Origin: Abelmoschus esculentus
Taxonomy: Eukaryota > Streptophyta > Magnoliopsida > Malvales > Malvaceae
Length of the DNA: 64,000 nucleotides
NCBI GenBank assembly: GCA_035048815.1
Contig: JAUCBN010000011.1
Coordinates: forward strand, 16,632,001 to 16,696,000
Direction of reading: 5' to 3'
Shown: positions 34,902 to 48,000 of the stretch, piece by piece
How positions within the stretch are numbered: the first letter of the stretch is position 1
How the letters are laid out: each line of letters starts with the position of its first letter
Translations under genes and position numbers: made by a program
The notes under the pieces: model-generated
What the model saw: only the letters and a program-made list of their open reading frames with translations
Database searches by the model: none
What the model was told of the DNA's origin: nothing

Positions 34902-37900
34902 AAAATTCGAACGGATTCGCTATAAAGCCCCTTTAGACATGCACATTTAATCGCAACAAAACGACAACCAAAACTTATTAAATCAAATTCTATGAGTTCA
35001 ATTTCTTAATTATGGGCTTTTGAACATAATTATAAGATTAATCTCAAATTTTTATCTTTTTACTCAGTTAAAATTCGAACGGATTCGCTATAAAGCCCTT
35101 TTAGACATGCACGTTTTAATCGCAACAAAACGACAACCAAAAGTTATTAAATCAAATTTTATGAGTTCTAATTGTCAATTATGGGCATTTGACCATAATT
35201 ATGCAGATTAATCTCAAATTTTTAGCTTTTTACTCGGTTAAAATTCGAATTGATTCTTAATAAAGGTCATTTAGACATGCACGTTTTAATCGCAACAAAA
35301 CGACAACCAAAAGTTATTAAATCAAATTTTATGAGTTCAAATTGTTAATTATGCGGTTGTGAACATAATTATACAGATTAATCTTAAATTTTTAGCTTTT
35401 TACTCAGTTAAAATTCTTACTTATTCTAAATAAAGGTCATTTAGACATGCACGTTTTAATCGCAACAAAACGGCAACCAAAAGTTATTAAATCAAATTTT
35501 ATGAGTTCTAATTGTTAATTATAGGCTTTTGAACATAATTATGCAGATTAATCTCAAATTTTAAGCTTTTTACTCGGTTAAAATTCGAACTGATTCTCAA
35601 TAAAGGTCATTTAGACAGGCACGTTTTAATCGCAACAAAACGACAACCAAAAGTTAGTAAATCAAATTTTATGAGTTCAAATTGTTAATTATGGGATTTT
35701 GAACATAATTATACAGATTAATCTCAAATTTTCAACTTTTTACTCAGTTAAAATTCGGACTGATTCTCAATAAAGGTCATTTAGACATGAACATTTTAAT
35801 CGCAACAAAATGACAAACAAAAGTTATTAAATCAAATTTTATGAGTTCTAATTGTTAATTATGGGCTTTGGAACATAATTATGCAGATTAATCTCAAATT
35901 TTCTGCTTTTTACTCGGTTAAAATTCGAACGGATTCGTTATAAAGCCCCTTTAGACATGTACGTTTTAATCGCAACAAAACGACAACTAAAACTTATTAA
36001 ATTAAATTTTATGAGTTCAAATTGTTAATTATGGGCTTTTGAACAAAATTAAACAGATTAATCTCAAATTTTCAGCTTTTTACTTGGTTAAAATTCGAAC
36101 GGATCTCAATAAAGGTCATTTAGACATGTACATTTTAATCGCAACAAAACAACAACCAAAAGTTATTAAATCAAATTTATGAGTTCAAATTGTTAATTTT
36201 GGGCTTTTGAACAAAATTATACAGATTAATCTTAAATTTTCAGCAGTTTACTCGGTTAAAATTCGAACGGATTCGTTATAAAGCACCTTTCGACATGCAC
36301 GTTTTAATCAAAACAAAACGAAAACCAAAAGTTATTAAATCAAATTTTATGAGTTCAATTTGTTAATTATGGGCTTTTGAACATAATTATAAGATTAATC
36401 TTAAGTTTTCATCTTTTTACACGGTTAAAATTCGAACGGATTAGCTATAAAGCCCTTTTATACATGTACGTTTTAATAGTAACAAAACGACAACCAAATA
36501 TTATTAAATCAAATTTTATGAGTTCAAATTGTTAATTATGGGCTTTTCAACAAAATTATACAGATTAATCTCAAATTTTCAGCTTTTTACTCGGTTAAAA
36601 TTAGAACTGATTCTCAATAAAGGTCATTTGGACATACACGTTTTAATCACAACAAAACGACAACCAAATATTATTAAATCAAATTTTATAAGTTCAAATT
36701 GTTAATTATGGGCTTTTGAACAAAATTATATAGATTAATCTCAAATTTTAAGCTTTTTACTCGGTAAAAATTCGAACTGATTCTCAATAAAGGTCATTTA
36801 GACATGTACGTTTTAATCGCAACAAAACGACAACCAAAAGTTATTAAATCAAATTTATGAATTCAAATTGTTAGTTTTGGGCTTTTAAACATAATTTTAA
36901 GATCAATCTCAAATTTTTATCTTTTTACTCAGTTAAAATTCGAACGGATTAGCTATAAAGCCCTTTTAGACATGCACGTTTTAATCATTACAAAACGACA
37001 ATCAAATATTATTAAATCAAATTTCATGAGTTCAAATTATTAATTATTGGCTTTTGAATAAAATTATACAGATTAATCTCAAATTTTCAGCTTTTTACTT
37101 GGTTAAAATTCGAACTGACTCTCAATAAAGGTCATTTAGACATGTACGTTTTAATCGCAACAAAACGACACCAAAAATTATTAAATCAAATTTATGAGTT
37201 CAAATTGTTAATTTTGGGCTTTTGAACAAAATTATACAGATTAATCTCAAATTTTTGGCTTTTTACTCGGATAAAATCAAACGGATTCACTATAAAGCCC
37301 CTATAGACATGCACGTTTTAATCACAACAAAACACCAAACAAAAGTTATTAAATCAAATTCTATAAGATCAAAATGTTAATTAGGGGCTTTTGAACATAA
37401 TTATACAGATTAATCTCAAATTTTCAACTTTTTACTCCTTTAAAATTCGAACGGATTAGCTATAAAGCCCCTTTAGACATGCACGTTTTAATCGCAACAA
37501 AACGACAACCAAAAGTTATTAAATCAAATTCTATGAGTTCAATTTCTTAATTATGGGCTTTTGAACATAATTATAAGATTAATCTCAAATTTTTAGCTTT
37601 TTACTCGGTTAAAATTCAAACGGATTCGCTATAACCCCCTTTAGACATACACGTTTTAATCGCAAAAAAACAACCAAAAGTTATTAAATCAAATTTTATG
37701 AGTTTAAATTGTTAATAATGGGCTTTTGAACATAATTATATAGATATATCTAAAATTTTCAGCTTTTTACTCGGTTAAAATTCAAACTGATTCTCAATAA
37801 AGGTCATTTAGACATGTACGTTTTATTCGCAACAAAACAACAACCAAATGTTATTATATCAAATTTTATAATTTCAAATTGTTAATTATGGGTTTTTGAA

Positions 37901-38219
37901 CATAATTATACAGATTAATCTAAAATTTTCAGCTTTTTACTCGTTTAAAATTCGAACGGATTCGCTGTAAACCACCTTTAGACATGCATGTTTTAATCGT
38001 AATAAAACGATAACCAAAAGTTATTAAATCAAATTCTATGAGTTCAATTTTATTAATTTTGGGCTTTTGAACATAATTATAAAATTAATCTCAAATTTTC
38101 ATCTTTTTACTCGGTTAAAATTCGAACGGATTAGCTATAAAGCCCTTTTAGACATGTACGTTTTAATCTTAACAAAACGACAACCAAATATTATTAAATC
38201 AATTTTTATTAGTTGAAAT
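34902..38219 (+). repeat. ~170-bp satellite array, middle block (mixed types)
   Basis: About 19-20 monomers, continuing the phase interrupted by the LINE; the first 17 bp is the right-hand target duplication of the LINE. Types A and B alternate irregularly. The block ends in a variant monomer with ATTATTAAATCAATTTTTATT that is cut by the next insertion. Confidence 0.96.
38215..38219. repeat. Target site duplication of the outer LTR, left (GAAAT)
   Basis: GAAAT against CAAAT at 45098-45102. The satellite at this place normally reads AGTTCAAATAGTT, so the left copy has one later change. Confidence 0.75.
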
Positions 38220-38795
38220 TGTAACCCATTTAGCCTGGCCTAGACGGAACCGGCACTAACTTGTTACACGGGGAATATCGAACCAAACCCGCGAAGGTCC
38301 GATTCGATAAACAACCCTGAAAAACGATATATTTTTTATTTTATCTTTCCTAGATGCATAATTATATTCATATATGTCTTGGTCTTGTACAAAGCTTTAA
38401 CGGAAGCAATATGACCACAAACAAGTATCCGGTTTAGGCATTTAAGTGAATTAAGAACTAAAACGTAAAACTTTTAGATTCTGTTAGTAAGGTAGAAAGT
38501 CTTTTTATCAATGTTCAATTAAACACGCAAGTATCCTTCACGGTAAATTTCAAATCAAACGGATCATTCTAACATCATCAATTGCATGCTTCCCTAATTT
38601 AGGGACCAAAATGTAAATCTTCCAAATTATAGGGCTTCATTCAAATTAAATTAACCATCTTGAAATTAAATCAAATTTATGCTTTCATGTGAAATTTCAG
38701 CTCAAAATAACATCTGTAGGTACCCTAATGGAGGAAAGGAATATATTCGGGACTAAAGTATAATTTCCAACAACTATCAATTCCTAGTAGTCAAA

Positions 38796-38985
38796 GGTTT
38801 TGAAACCTTTTATAAGGTTTCGAAACTTTTTATAAAAGGTTTCGAAACTTCCCAGAAGGTTTCGAAACTTTTCGCGTCCAGTAACTTTCCAGAATTGAAA
38901 TTGCCTGCAAGGTTTCGAAACCTTCCTGAAGGTTTCGAAACTATTTGTCAAAGGTTTCGGAACCTTCACTATGGTTTCAAAACTT
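38796..38985. repeat. Cluster of GGTTTCGAAACC-like palindromes
   Basis: Eight imperfect copies of the self-complementary 12-mer GGTTTCGAAACC in 190 bp, most flanked by AA/TT (AAGGTTTCGAAACTTT and similar). The inner LTR copy has the equivalent block at about 42030-42240 with a drifted core (TTTCGAAA, ATCGAAAC). Confidence 0.75.
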
Positions 38986-39287
38986 TGGGTCTAGAACCCA
39001 AAAGTTTCGTCACACTAAGTGAACACTAATGACTCAATACACAACCATTAATCACTATCACTAAATGCATAAGTCCTAGGCATAATTAACAACTTATAAC
39101 ACATGATTAGCAATGTCACGAACATCAATCAAACTATAGGCATGCTTCCTAGAAAGATGATTAAAAACATAACAATCATGCAAGTACATGCTTCAACAAT
39201 CCAAACAATACCATAGTCCAACAATTAACAATCAAGCAACAAAGGTCTTGTTTCAACATAAACCAAAGTCTAAGTTCACACTCCTTG

Positions 39288-39292
39288 TAACA
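39288..39292. repeat. Target site duplication of the inner LTR, left (CTCCT)
   Basis: CTCCT, matching 42657-42661. Confidence 0.82.
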
Positions 39293-42200
39293 TCCCGTTT
39301 TTGGGGTTATTAGTTTAGGCTCAGTTAGGAGGATTCGATTCGGGTCGAATCGGGTTCTCCGGTTCATTAATTCCGGGAAAAATAAAATAAGGATATTTTT
39401 AATTAAGAAAAATAATAATTTGGAAGGTGGTTTGAAATATTAAAAATATATTTCAAAATTAAAAGAAAATAATTTGGATTTTATAATGATTTTTTTTATT
39501 TTGCTTAATTATGCATAAATGACCAATTTGTAATTTTTGGAAATTTGGAGGACTAATTTGGTAATTTTCGAAAATTTCAATGTTTTAGTGACTAAATTGA
39601 AAAGCAAGCTAAACTTAGAATCCTTAGAGGGCCATAAACCCATTTCTAATTTTTAATGATGATTTATTCACCAAAATATATTTTTAATTACTTTAATTGG
39701 ATTTTTAATCATTTTTCACAAAAACCACTTTTCTCTTAATTTTCTCTCATCTTTTTCTCTCATTTTCTCTCCACTTTCTCTTCATCTTTTCTCTTTAATT
39801 CCTTGAAGATTTTTGCATCCTTTTCCGTAAAGATTACATCACTTGCATCATCTTTCCATTCTTTACAAAACCTAAGCATCAATTTCATCAAATCTACATC
39901 AAATTGCAAGGAATCAAGAAGGGGAAAAATACATATTTTTGGTGAATAGTTCTTGAAGGTAATTTTTTGGATTTTTATTCTTTTCTAAGGTTCTTTATTG
40001 AAATTCCCAAGTATTAGCTTGCTAATCTTTGAATAAAAACTTGATTCTATGTTTTTAATGTTAGATCTAGTGATTTTGTGATGTTTTTGTGAAATCTTTT
40101 TGGATCTCATTTAATACTGGAAATTAGATTAATTCAATCATATTTTTATGTTGATTTAATGATTAAATGAGTCTTGATTTGATATCACATTAATTTAATC
40201 CCGGAATAATGAAATCGGTGTAGTTTTAAGGTGCTTTTCGGTTGTTTTATGGGATGTTTTAGATGTTTAAATATTGCTGGAGATATAAGGATGGTTTGGA
40301 TGTGTTTTTGGATCATAATTGAGGTAGATTAGATGTTAGATTCATTAGGTTTTGGTCTGATGTTGTTCGGTTACGTTTCGGCTTAGTTTTCGGTCTTTTC
40401 GGCTAAGTTTTTGGTAGTTTAATGGTAATCGGATGTGGCTGTTGGTTTGAGCATGTTATGATGTGAGAATGCTCTGTTTTTAATGTTGTAGAAAAGGTAC
40501 AAGAAGAATCTTGATTGCTGGTGCGTTGGTGCGATCATCGGATAGCGACGAAAGCTCGTTTCGATTGTTGGTGAGTGGTTTCAGATTTAAAGCGAATCGC
40601 GTTTGGTACGTTCTATTTTTGGGGGCTATGGAAGAGTGTGAAAACCTTCCATGGTTCAAGAGTAAGTAAAGTATTTGTTTTGATGAACCGATATGAGCTT
40701 CGGCTATTTTTGACAAAGGTATTTTATTGGTAATGCAATAGGATTTATGGAAGTGCATGAGCATGTTTTGAATTGATGCATACATGAGAAATTACTTGCT
40801 GAAATGTATAGCTTATTTAGCATCCATGATTATGGAAAATTATGAGAAATGATTTGGAATATAATGTGGTTAATTGCCTTATACATGATGGTGCCTTTGG
40901 GCATGGCTTTGGTTCATTTGTTGAACATATTATGCATGCATTATGAGCAGCAAGTTATCATGCATATTTGATTATGATATTGGCTTAGTAACACTAACTT
41001 TAGATTCGAATACGAATGACATATCATTAGGATTGAGTGCACTATAAAATAAAGAGAATATTGATATTGCCTACACGTAAACAAGGGTGACTTTGTGTCC
41101 AACCGTGCGTGGTAGTGCCGCCTACACGTAAACAAGGGTGACTTTGTGTCCGACCGTGCGTGTAGAGCTTGCCTATATGTAGATAAGGGTGACTTTGTGT
41201 CCGACCGTACATATAGTTGACCCATATGTAAACAAGGGTGACTTTGTGTCCAACCGTGCGTAGTGGGGGACAACATGTATACAAGGGTGACTAAGTGTCC
41301 GATCGATGCATGTTGAGATAAAGGATCCGTGTATTCGGTGAACTTAAGGTTCACATTAAGTGGTCACTAGAATGCCAATATACATACATGAATTTGAGGA
41401 TAAGATTGTACATCATTTATAAATTGTTTTGAAAAGGTTATGTGAACCCAAGGATGCATATGACTTTAAGAATATGAGCATGAGATGTTAGCATGCATGA
41501 TTTAATAATGTGTTCCAAATTATGTTTTCTTCATGGTTTAAAATAGATGCATTGATGATTAGTGTAGAGCTTCCTCACTAAGCATGTTTGCTTAAGCTCT
41601 CTTTTCATCCTTGTAGAAAAATAAAGGCACTTGGAGCTTCGTTCGAGGCAAGAAAACCAAGGGGAAGTTCACTTTGAATTTGGTATGTTTTTGGCAAATA
41701 AATTGGGCAAGGCAATGTGTAACACAATCTATGAGAGGAGGGAGCATTTAGGCTTTGTTTCATGTTGTAATAAGACCATTATTGTTTGATTGTCAATTGT
41801 TGAACTTTGAATTTATTTGAGTTGTTGAAGCATGACTTAGCATTTTTGTTATGTTGCTATTCATACTTTTGGAAGCATGCCTATAGGTCTCCTTGTGATC
41901 TTTTCTGATGTTTTGAGGTGTGGTTATGTTGATGGTGATGCCTAGGAATGTTGCATATAGCATTGGGTTATTAATGTTTATACTTAGGTGGTTTAAATGG
42001 GCTTAGTACGTCTCACTCAGTCCAGAATACAGGGGGTATCGAAACACCCTGTGGCAGTATCGATACCCCTATGCCTATTTGGACGCCTGTATCGAACCAG
42101 GGTTCGGTACCAAATGCTACTGGACATGTCTATTCCGAAACACCCTATGGCCTGTTTCGAAATAGATGGCCATAGTTCGAACCATGGGTTCACTGGGCAC

Positions 42201-42656
42201 ACATGTTCCGAAACACTCCGAGGCTGTTTCGAAACACCTGGCCTAGAAAGAGCAATTCGAGAGTTTTGAATGCATGAAACGTAGGACTTAATTCATAAAT
42301 GCTAGAACGTAAAATCGATTAACTAAGATACCTCGTTTGATCTGAATTGTATGATGAATGTTTTAAGCTTGCTTAATTGTTATCCGGTGGATTGATTGTG
42401 GATATGGTGATGCATATTAGTTTCTTATATTTTGGTCTCTAGTCACGTTTGCGTTTAACTGATTTACTTATAATGGTTGAACTGCGTCCGTCTATGTCTT
42501 ACTTGAGTTAATTACACATAGGAGATTAATCGTGCATCTAGAAAAAAATACGGTTTTCAGGGTTGTTTATCAGATCGGACCCTCATGGGTTTGGTTCGAT
42601 ATTCCCCGTGTGACCCATTAGTACTGGTTCCGTCTAAGCCGGGCTAAGGGGGTTAC
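39293..42656 (+). repeat. Inner solo LTR nested in inverted orientation in a relative
   Basis: 3364 bp from TGTAACATCCCG to GGGGGTTACA, with CTCCT on both sides. It is the same family as the outer copy, as shown by shared phrases in the same order (TTTTTGGGGTTATTAGTTTAGG, TTCGATTCGGGTC, AAGCTCTCTTTTCATCCTTG, AAATAAAGGCACTTGG). It holds a pyrimidine-rich leader-like tract (39720-39800), five hairpin-forming ~50-bp repeats (41070-41316) and a palindrome block (42030-42240). Perfect TG...CA ends and a 5-bp duplication without any internal region mark a solo LTR. ORFs such as 40941-41354 minus come from the tandem repeat. Confidence 0.86.
41070..41316 (+). repeat. Five ~50-bp tandem units with covarying stems
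   Basis: Units start near 41070, 41121, 41172, 41221 and 41271 and share the loop phrase AAGGGTGACTTTGTGTCC. Perfect flanking stems: CTACACG/CGTGTAG (41122-41128 with 41159-41165), CTATATGT/ACATATAG (41173-41180 with 41209-41216) and CAACATG/CATGTTG (41271-41277 with 41309-41315). The first unit has a bulged CTACACG/CGTGGTAG. The fourth pairs only CCCA/TGGG. The outer LTR keeps two degraded units at about 43218-43315. Confidence 0.8.
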
Positions 42657-42661
42657 ACTCC
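42657..42661. repeat. Target site duplication of the inner LTR, right (CTCCT)
   Basis: Matches 39288-39292 and directly follows GTTACA. Confidence 0.82.
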
Positions 42662-45097
42662 TCACATTGGTTGGGTTTACACATTGCCATGCCCCAATTT
42701 ATTTGTCAAAAACAAACCAAATTTGAAGTAATCCTTCCCCTTGGTTTCCTTGCCTCGAACGAAGTCCCAAGTGCCTTTATTTTTCTGCAAGGATGAAAAG
42801 AGAGCTTAAGCAAACATGCTTAGTGAGGAAGCTCTACGCAAGATCATCAATGCATCTATTTAAAACCATAGTGAAACCATAATTTGCAATGCATCATTAA
42901 ATCATGCATGCTAACATCTCATGTTCATGTTCATTAAACCAAATGCTTTCTTGAGTTTACACAACCTTATCAAAACAATTTATAAATGATGCACAATGTC
43001 CTTCTTAAATTCATGTATGTATATTGGCATACTAGTGACCACTTAATATGAACCTTGAGTTCACCGAATACACGGATTCATTGTTAGAGACCATTGTCTC
43101 GTCATGACACGAAGTCACCATTGACATGACATGAAGTCACGATTGACATGACACTAAGTCACCATTCACATGACACGAAGTCACCATTCACATGACACGA
43201 AGTCACCATTATAGCACTACCATGCACGATCGGACACATAGTCACCCTTGTTATATGTAGGCAGCTCTACCACGCACGGTTGGACACAAAGTCACCCTTG
43301 TTGCGTTTAGGCAGTTTTCTATATTCTCAACTTTGTTTATAGTGCATTTAAGACAATCCTAATGACATGTCATTCGTATTCGAATCTAAAGTTAGTGTCA
43401 CTAAGCCAATATCATAATCAAATGTGCATGATAACTTGTTGCTCATAATGCATGCATAATATGTTCAACAAATGAACCAAAAGCCATTCCCAAAAGCACC
43501 ATCATGTGTAAGGCAATTAACCGTATTGTATTCCAAATCATTTCTCATAATTTTTCTATAATCATGGATGCTTAATAAACTATGCATTTCAGCAAGTATT
43601 TCTCATGCATGCACCAATTCAAATCATGTTTATGCATTTCCAAGAATCTCATTGCATTAACAACATGAATGCTTTTATCAAATGTAACCGAAACTCATGT
43701 TGATATATAAAAAACATTTAATTTACCTACTCTTGAACTATGGAAAGTTTTCACACTCTTCCATAGTCCCCAAAACAGAACCGACCCAAACGCGATTCGC
43801 TTTAAGTCCGAAAATACTCACCGACAAGCAAAACGAGCTTTCGCCGATATCCTGATGATCGCGCCAATGCACCAGCACTCAAGCACCTTGTTGTACCTCT
43901 TATACAACATTAAAAACAGGGCATTCTCACATTATAACATGCTTTAACCATCAGCCGCATCATACCTCCACAACACTACCGAAAAAACCTAGCCGAATAC
44001 ATCGAAAACTTAATCGAAACGTATCCAAAACATCAACAGCCCAAAACCTAATGATTCTAGCATCTAATTCACTTCAATTATGAACCAAAAACACATCCAA
44101 ACCATCCTTATATCTCCAGCAACATTAAAGCATCTAAAACAACCCCTAAAACAATCGAAAAACACCTTAAAACAACACCGATTATATTATTCTGGGATTA
44201 ATTTAATGTGCCATCAAATAAAGACTCAATTAATCATTTAATTGACATATTAACATAATTAAATCCATCTAATTTCAGCATTGAATAAGATCTAAAAAGA
44301 TTTCACAAAAACATTCACAAAATCATTAGATCTAACATTAAAAACATAGAATTGAGTTTTATTCAAAGATTAGCAAGCTAATACTTGGGAATTTCAATAA
44401 AGAACCTTAGAAAAGAGTTAAAATCCAGAAAATTACCTTTGAGATCTATTCACCAAAAAGATGAAGTTTTTCCTTCTTGATTCCTTGGCATTTTGTGTTG
44501 ATTTGATAAAATTGATGGTTAGGTTTTGTAAGGAATGGAAAGATGATTAAAATGATGTAATCTTTGTTGAAAAAGATGCAAAAATCAGCAAGGAATTGAA
44601 GAAAAGAGATGAAGGAAAATGGAGAGAAAATGGGAGAAAAAGATGAGAGAAAAAAAGGTACTTTTGTGAGAAAATGATTATCATCTTTAATTAAATTAAT
44701 TAAAAAACATTTTGGTGAATAAATCATTATTAAAAATTAAATTGGGTTTATGGCCCTCTAAGGATTCTAATTTTAGCTTGCTTTTCAATTTAGCCACTAA
44801 AACTACAATTTTCGAAAATCACAAATTAAGTCCTCCAATTTTCCAAAAATTACAAATTGGTCACTTATGCATAATTAAGGGTAATTAAAAATCAATATAA
44901 AGTTCAAATTACTTTCTTTTAATTTTTGAAATATATTTTAATATTTTTAAACCATATTCCAAAATTATTATTTTTCTAATTAAAAATATTCTTATTTTAT
45001 ATTTCCCCGGAATAATGAACTAGAGAACCCGATTTGACCCGAATCGAATTCTCCTGACTAAGGCCTAAACTAATAACCCCAAAAACGGAATGTTACA
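42662..45097 (-). repeat. Outer solo LTR, proximal part
   Basis: Continuation of the outer LTR on the far side of the inner insertion. On the minus strand it begins TGTAACATTCCGTTTTTGG at 45097 and runs to the CTCCT target site. It is an inverted, moderately diverged copy of 39293-41740. It contains a private 22-bp minisatellite at 43103-43212. The ORF at 44446-44727 minus is a purine-tract artefact. Confidence 0.86.
43103..43212. repeat. 22-bp minisatellite, five units
   Basis: CATGACACGAAGTCACCATT followed by GA, CA or TA, repeated five times with few changes. The inner LTR lacks this expansion at the matching place, so it arose in the outer copy alone. The unit looks derived from the GTCACC part of the neighbouring ~50-bp repeat. 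Confidence 0.85.
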
Positions 45098-48000
45098 CAA
45101 ATAGTTAATTATAGTCTTTTTAACAAAATTATACAGATTAATCTAAAACTTTCAACTTTTTACTCGGTTAAAATTTGAATAGATTCATTATAAAGCTCCT
45201 TTAGACATGCACGTTTTAATCGCAACAAAACGACAACCAAAAGTTATTAAATCAAATTTTATGAGTTCAAATTGTAAATTATGGGCTTTTGAACAAAATT
45301 ATACAGATTAATCTCAAATTTTTAGCTTTTTACTCGGTTAAAATTCAAAAAATCGAACGGATTAGCTATAAAGCCCTTTTAGACATGCATGTTTCAATAA
45401 AGGTCATTTAGACATGCACGTTTTAATCGTAATAAAACGACAACCAGAAGTTATTAAATAAAATTTTATGAGTTCAAATAGTTAATTATGGGCTTTTGAA
45501 CATAATCATACAGATTAATCTCAAATTTTTAGCTTTTTACTCGGTTAAAATTCGAACTGGTTCTCAATAAAGGAAATTTAGACATGCACGATTTAATCCC
45601 AACAAAACGAGAACCAAAAGTTATTAAATTAAATTTTATGAGTTCAAATTGTTAATTATGGGCTTTTGAACATAATTATACAGATTAATCTCAAATTTTC
45701 AGCTTCTTACTAGGTTAAAATTCGAACAGATTCAATATAAAGCTCCTTTAGACATGAACGTTTTAATCGCAACAAAACGACAACCAAAAGTTATTAAATC
45801 AAATTTTATGAGTTCAATTCTTTAATTATGGTCTTTTGAACATAGGTATACAAATTAATATCAAATTTTCAGTTTTTTACTCGGTTAAAATTCAAACAGA
45901 TTCGCTATAAAGCCTCTTTAGACAAGCACGTTTTAATCGCAATAAAACGAAAACCAAAAGTTTTAAATCAAATTCTATGAATTCAATTTTTTAATTATGG
46001 GGTTTTGAATATAATTATAAGATTAATCTCAAATTTTCAGCTTTTTACTCGGTTAAAATTCGAACGGATTCGCTATAAAGTCCCTACAGACATGCAAGTT
46101 TTAATCGCAACAAAACGACAAACAAAAGTTATTAAATCAAACTCTATAAGTTCAAATTGTTAATTATGGGCTTTTGAACGTAATGATACAGATATGTCTA
46201 AAATTTTCATCTTTTTACTCGGTTAAAATTCAAACGGTTTCGCTATAAAGCCCCTTTAGACATGAAAGTTTTAATCGCAACAAAACGACAACCAAAAGTT
46301 ATTAAATCAAATTTTATGTGTTCAAATAGTTAATTATGAACTTTTGAACATAATTATACAGATTAATCTCAAATTTTTAGCTTTTTACTAGGTTAAAATT
46401 CGAACGGATTCTCTATAAAGTCTATTTAGATATACACGTTTTAAGCGCAACAAAACGACAACCAAAAGTTATTAAATCAAATTCTATGAGTTCAATTTGT
46501 TAATTATGGGCTTTTGAAAATAAGTATACAAATTAATATCAGATTTTCATTTTTTTACTCGGTTAAAATTCAAACAGATTCGCTATAAAGCCCCTATAGA
46601 CAAGCACGTTTTAATCGCAACAAAACGACAACCAAAAGTTATTAAATCAAATTCTATGTGTTCAAGTTGTTAATTATGGGCTTTTGAACATAATTATACA
46701 GATCAATATCAAATTTTCAGCTTTTTACTCGGTTAAAATTCGAACGGATTCGCTATAAACCCCTTTGGACATACACGTTTTAATCGCAACAAAACGACAA
46801 CCAAAAGTTATTAAATCAAATTCTAGGAGTTCAATTTGTTAATTATGGGCTTTGGAGCATAATTATACCAATTAATATCAAATTTTCAGTTTTTTACTCG
46901 GTTAAAATTCAAACGGATTCGCTATAAAACCTCTTTAGACAAGCACATTTTAATCGCAACAAAACGACAACCAAAAGTTATTAAATGAAATTCTATGAGT
47001 TAAATTTGTTAATTATGAGTTTTTGAACATAATTATAAGATTAATCTCAAATTTTCAACTTTCTACTCGGTTAAAATTCGAACGGATTAGCTATAAAGCC
47101 CTTTCAGATATGCACGTTTTAATCGTAACAAAACGACAATCAAATATTATTAAATCAATTTTTATTAGTTCAAACAGTTAATAATAGGCTTTTGAATAAA
47201 ATTATACAGATTAATCTAAAATTTTCAACTTTTTACTCGATTAAAATTCGAACAGATTCGCTATAAAGCCCCTTTTGAATGCACGTTTTAATCGCAACAA
47301 AACGACAACCAAAAGTTATTAAATCAAATTTTATGAGTTCAAATTGTAAATTATGGGATTTTGAACAAAATTATACAGATTAATCTCAAATTTTCATCTT
47401 TTTACTCGGTTAAAATTCAAACGGATTAGCTATAAATCCCTTTTAGACATGGACGTTTTAATCGTAACAAAACGACAACAAAATATTATTAAATCAATTT
47501 TTATTAGTTCAAATAGTTAAATATAGGGTTTTGAACAAAATTATACAGATTAATCTAAAATTTTCAGCTTTTTACTCGGTTAAAACTCGAACGGATTTGC
47601 TATAAAGCCCCTTTAGACATGCACGTTTTAATCGCAGAAAAACGACAACCAAAAGTTATTAATTCAAATTTTATGAGTTTAAATTATTAATTATGGGCTT
47701 TTAAATATTATTGTACCGATATATCTAAAATTTTCAGGATTTTTACTCTGTTAAAATTCGAACGAATTCGCTGTAAAGCCCCTTTAGACATGCACGTTTT
47801 AATCGCAACAAAACGATAATCAAAAGTGATTAAATCAAATTTTATGAGTTCAAATTGTTAATTATGGGCTTTTGAACATAATTATACAAATTAATCTTAA
47901 ATTTTCAGCTTTTTACTTGGATAAAATTTGAACGGATTCTCAATAAAGGTCATTTAGACATGCACGTTTTAATCGCAAGAAAATGACAAACAAAAGTTAT

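Larger units (their letters stand above)
38220..39292 (-). repeat. Outer solo LTR, distal part
   Basis: One end of a ~3.4-kb solo LTR in minus orientation. On the plus strand it starts TGTAACCCATTTAGCC, the reverse of the ...GGGTTACA end of the inner copy. It runs to CACTCCT at 39292, where the inner copy interrupts it. It contains the palindrome block at 38796-38985. Small ORFs are incidental. Confidence 0.85.

Noticed and set aside
40941..41354. 137- and 80-residue ORFs with repeated TQSHPCL-like phrases
   Set aside because: Translation of the ~50-bp tandem repeat; the signal is at nucleic-acid level.
38220..42656. A single DNA transposon or foldback element with ~1-kb terminal inverted repeats
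   Set aside because: The 5-bp duplications CTCCT and C/GAAAT and the continuity of the outer copy across the inner one fit two nested solo LTRs better.
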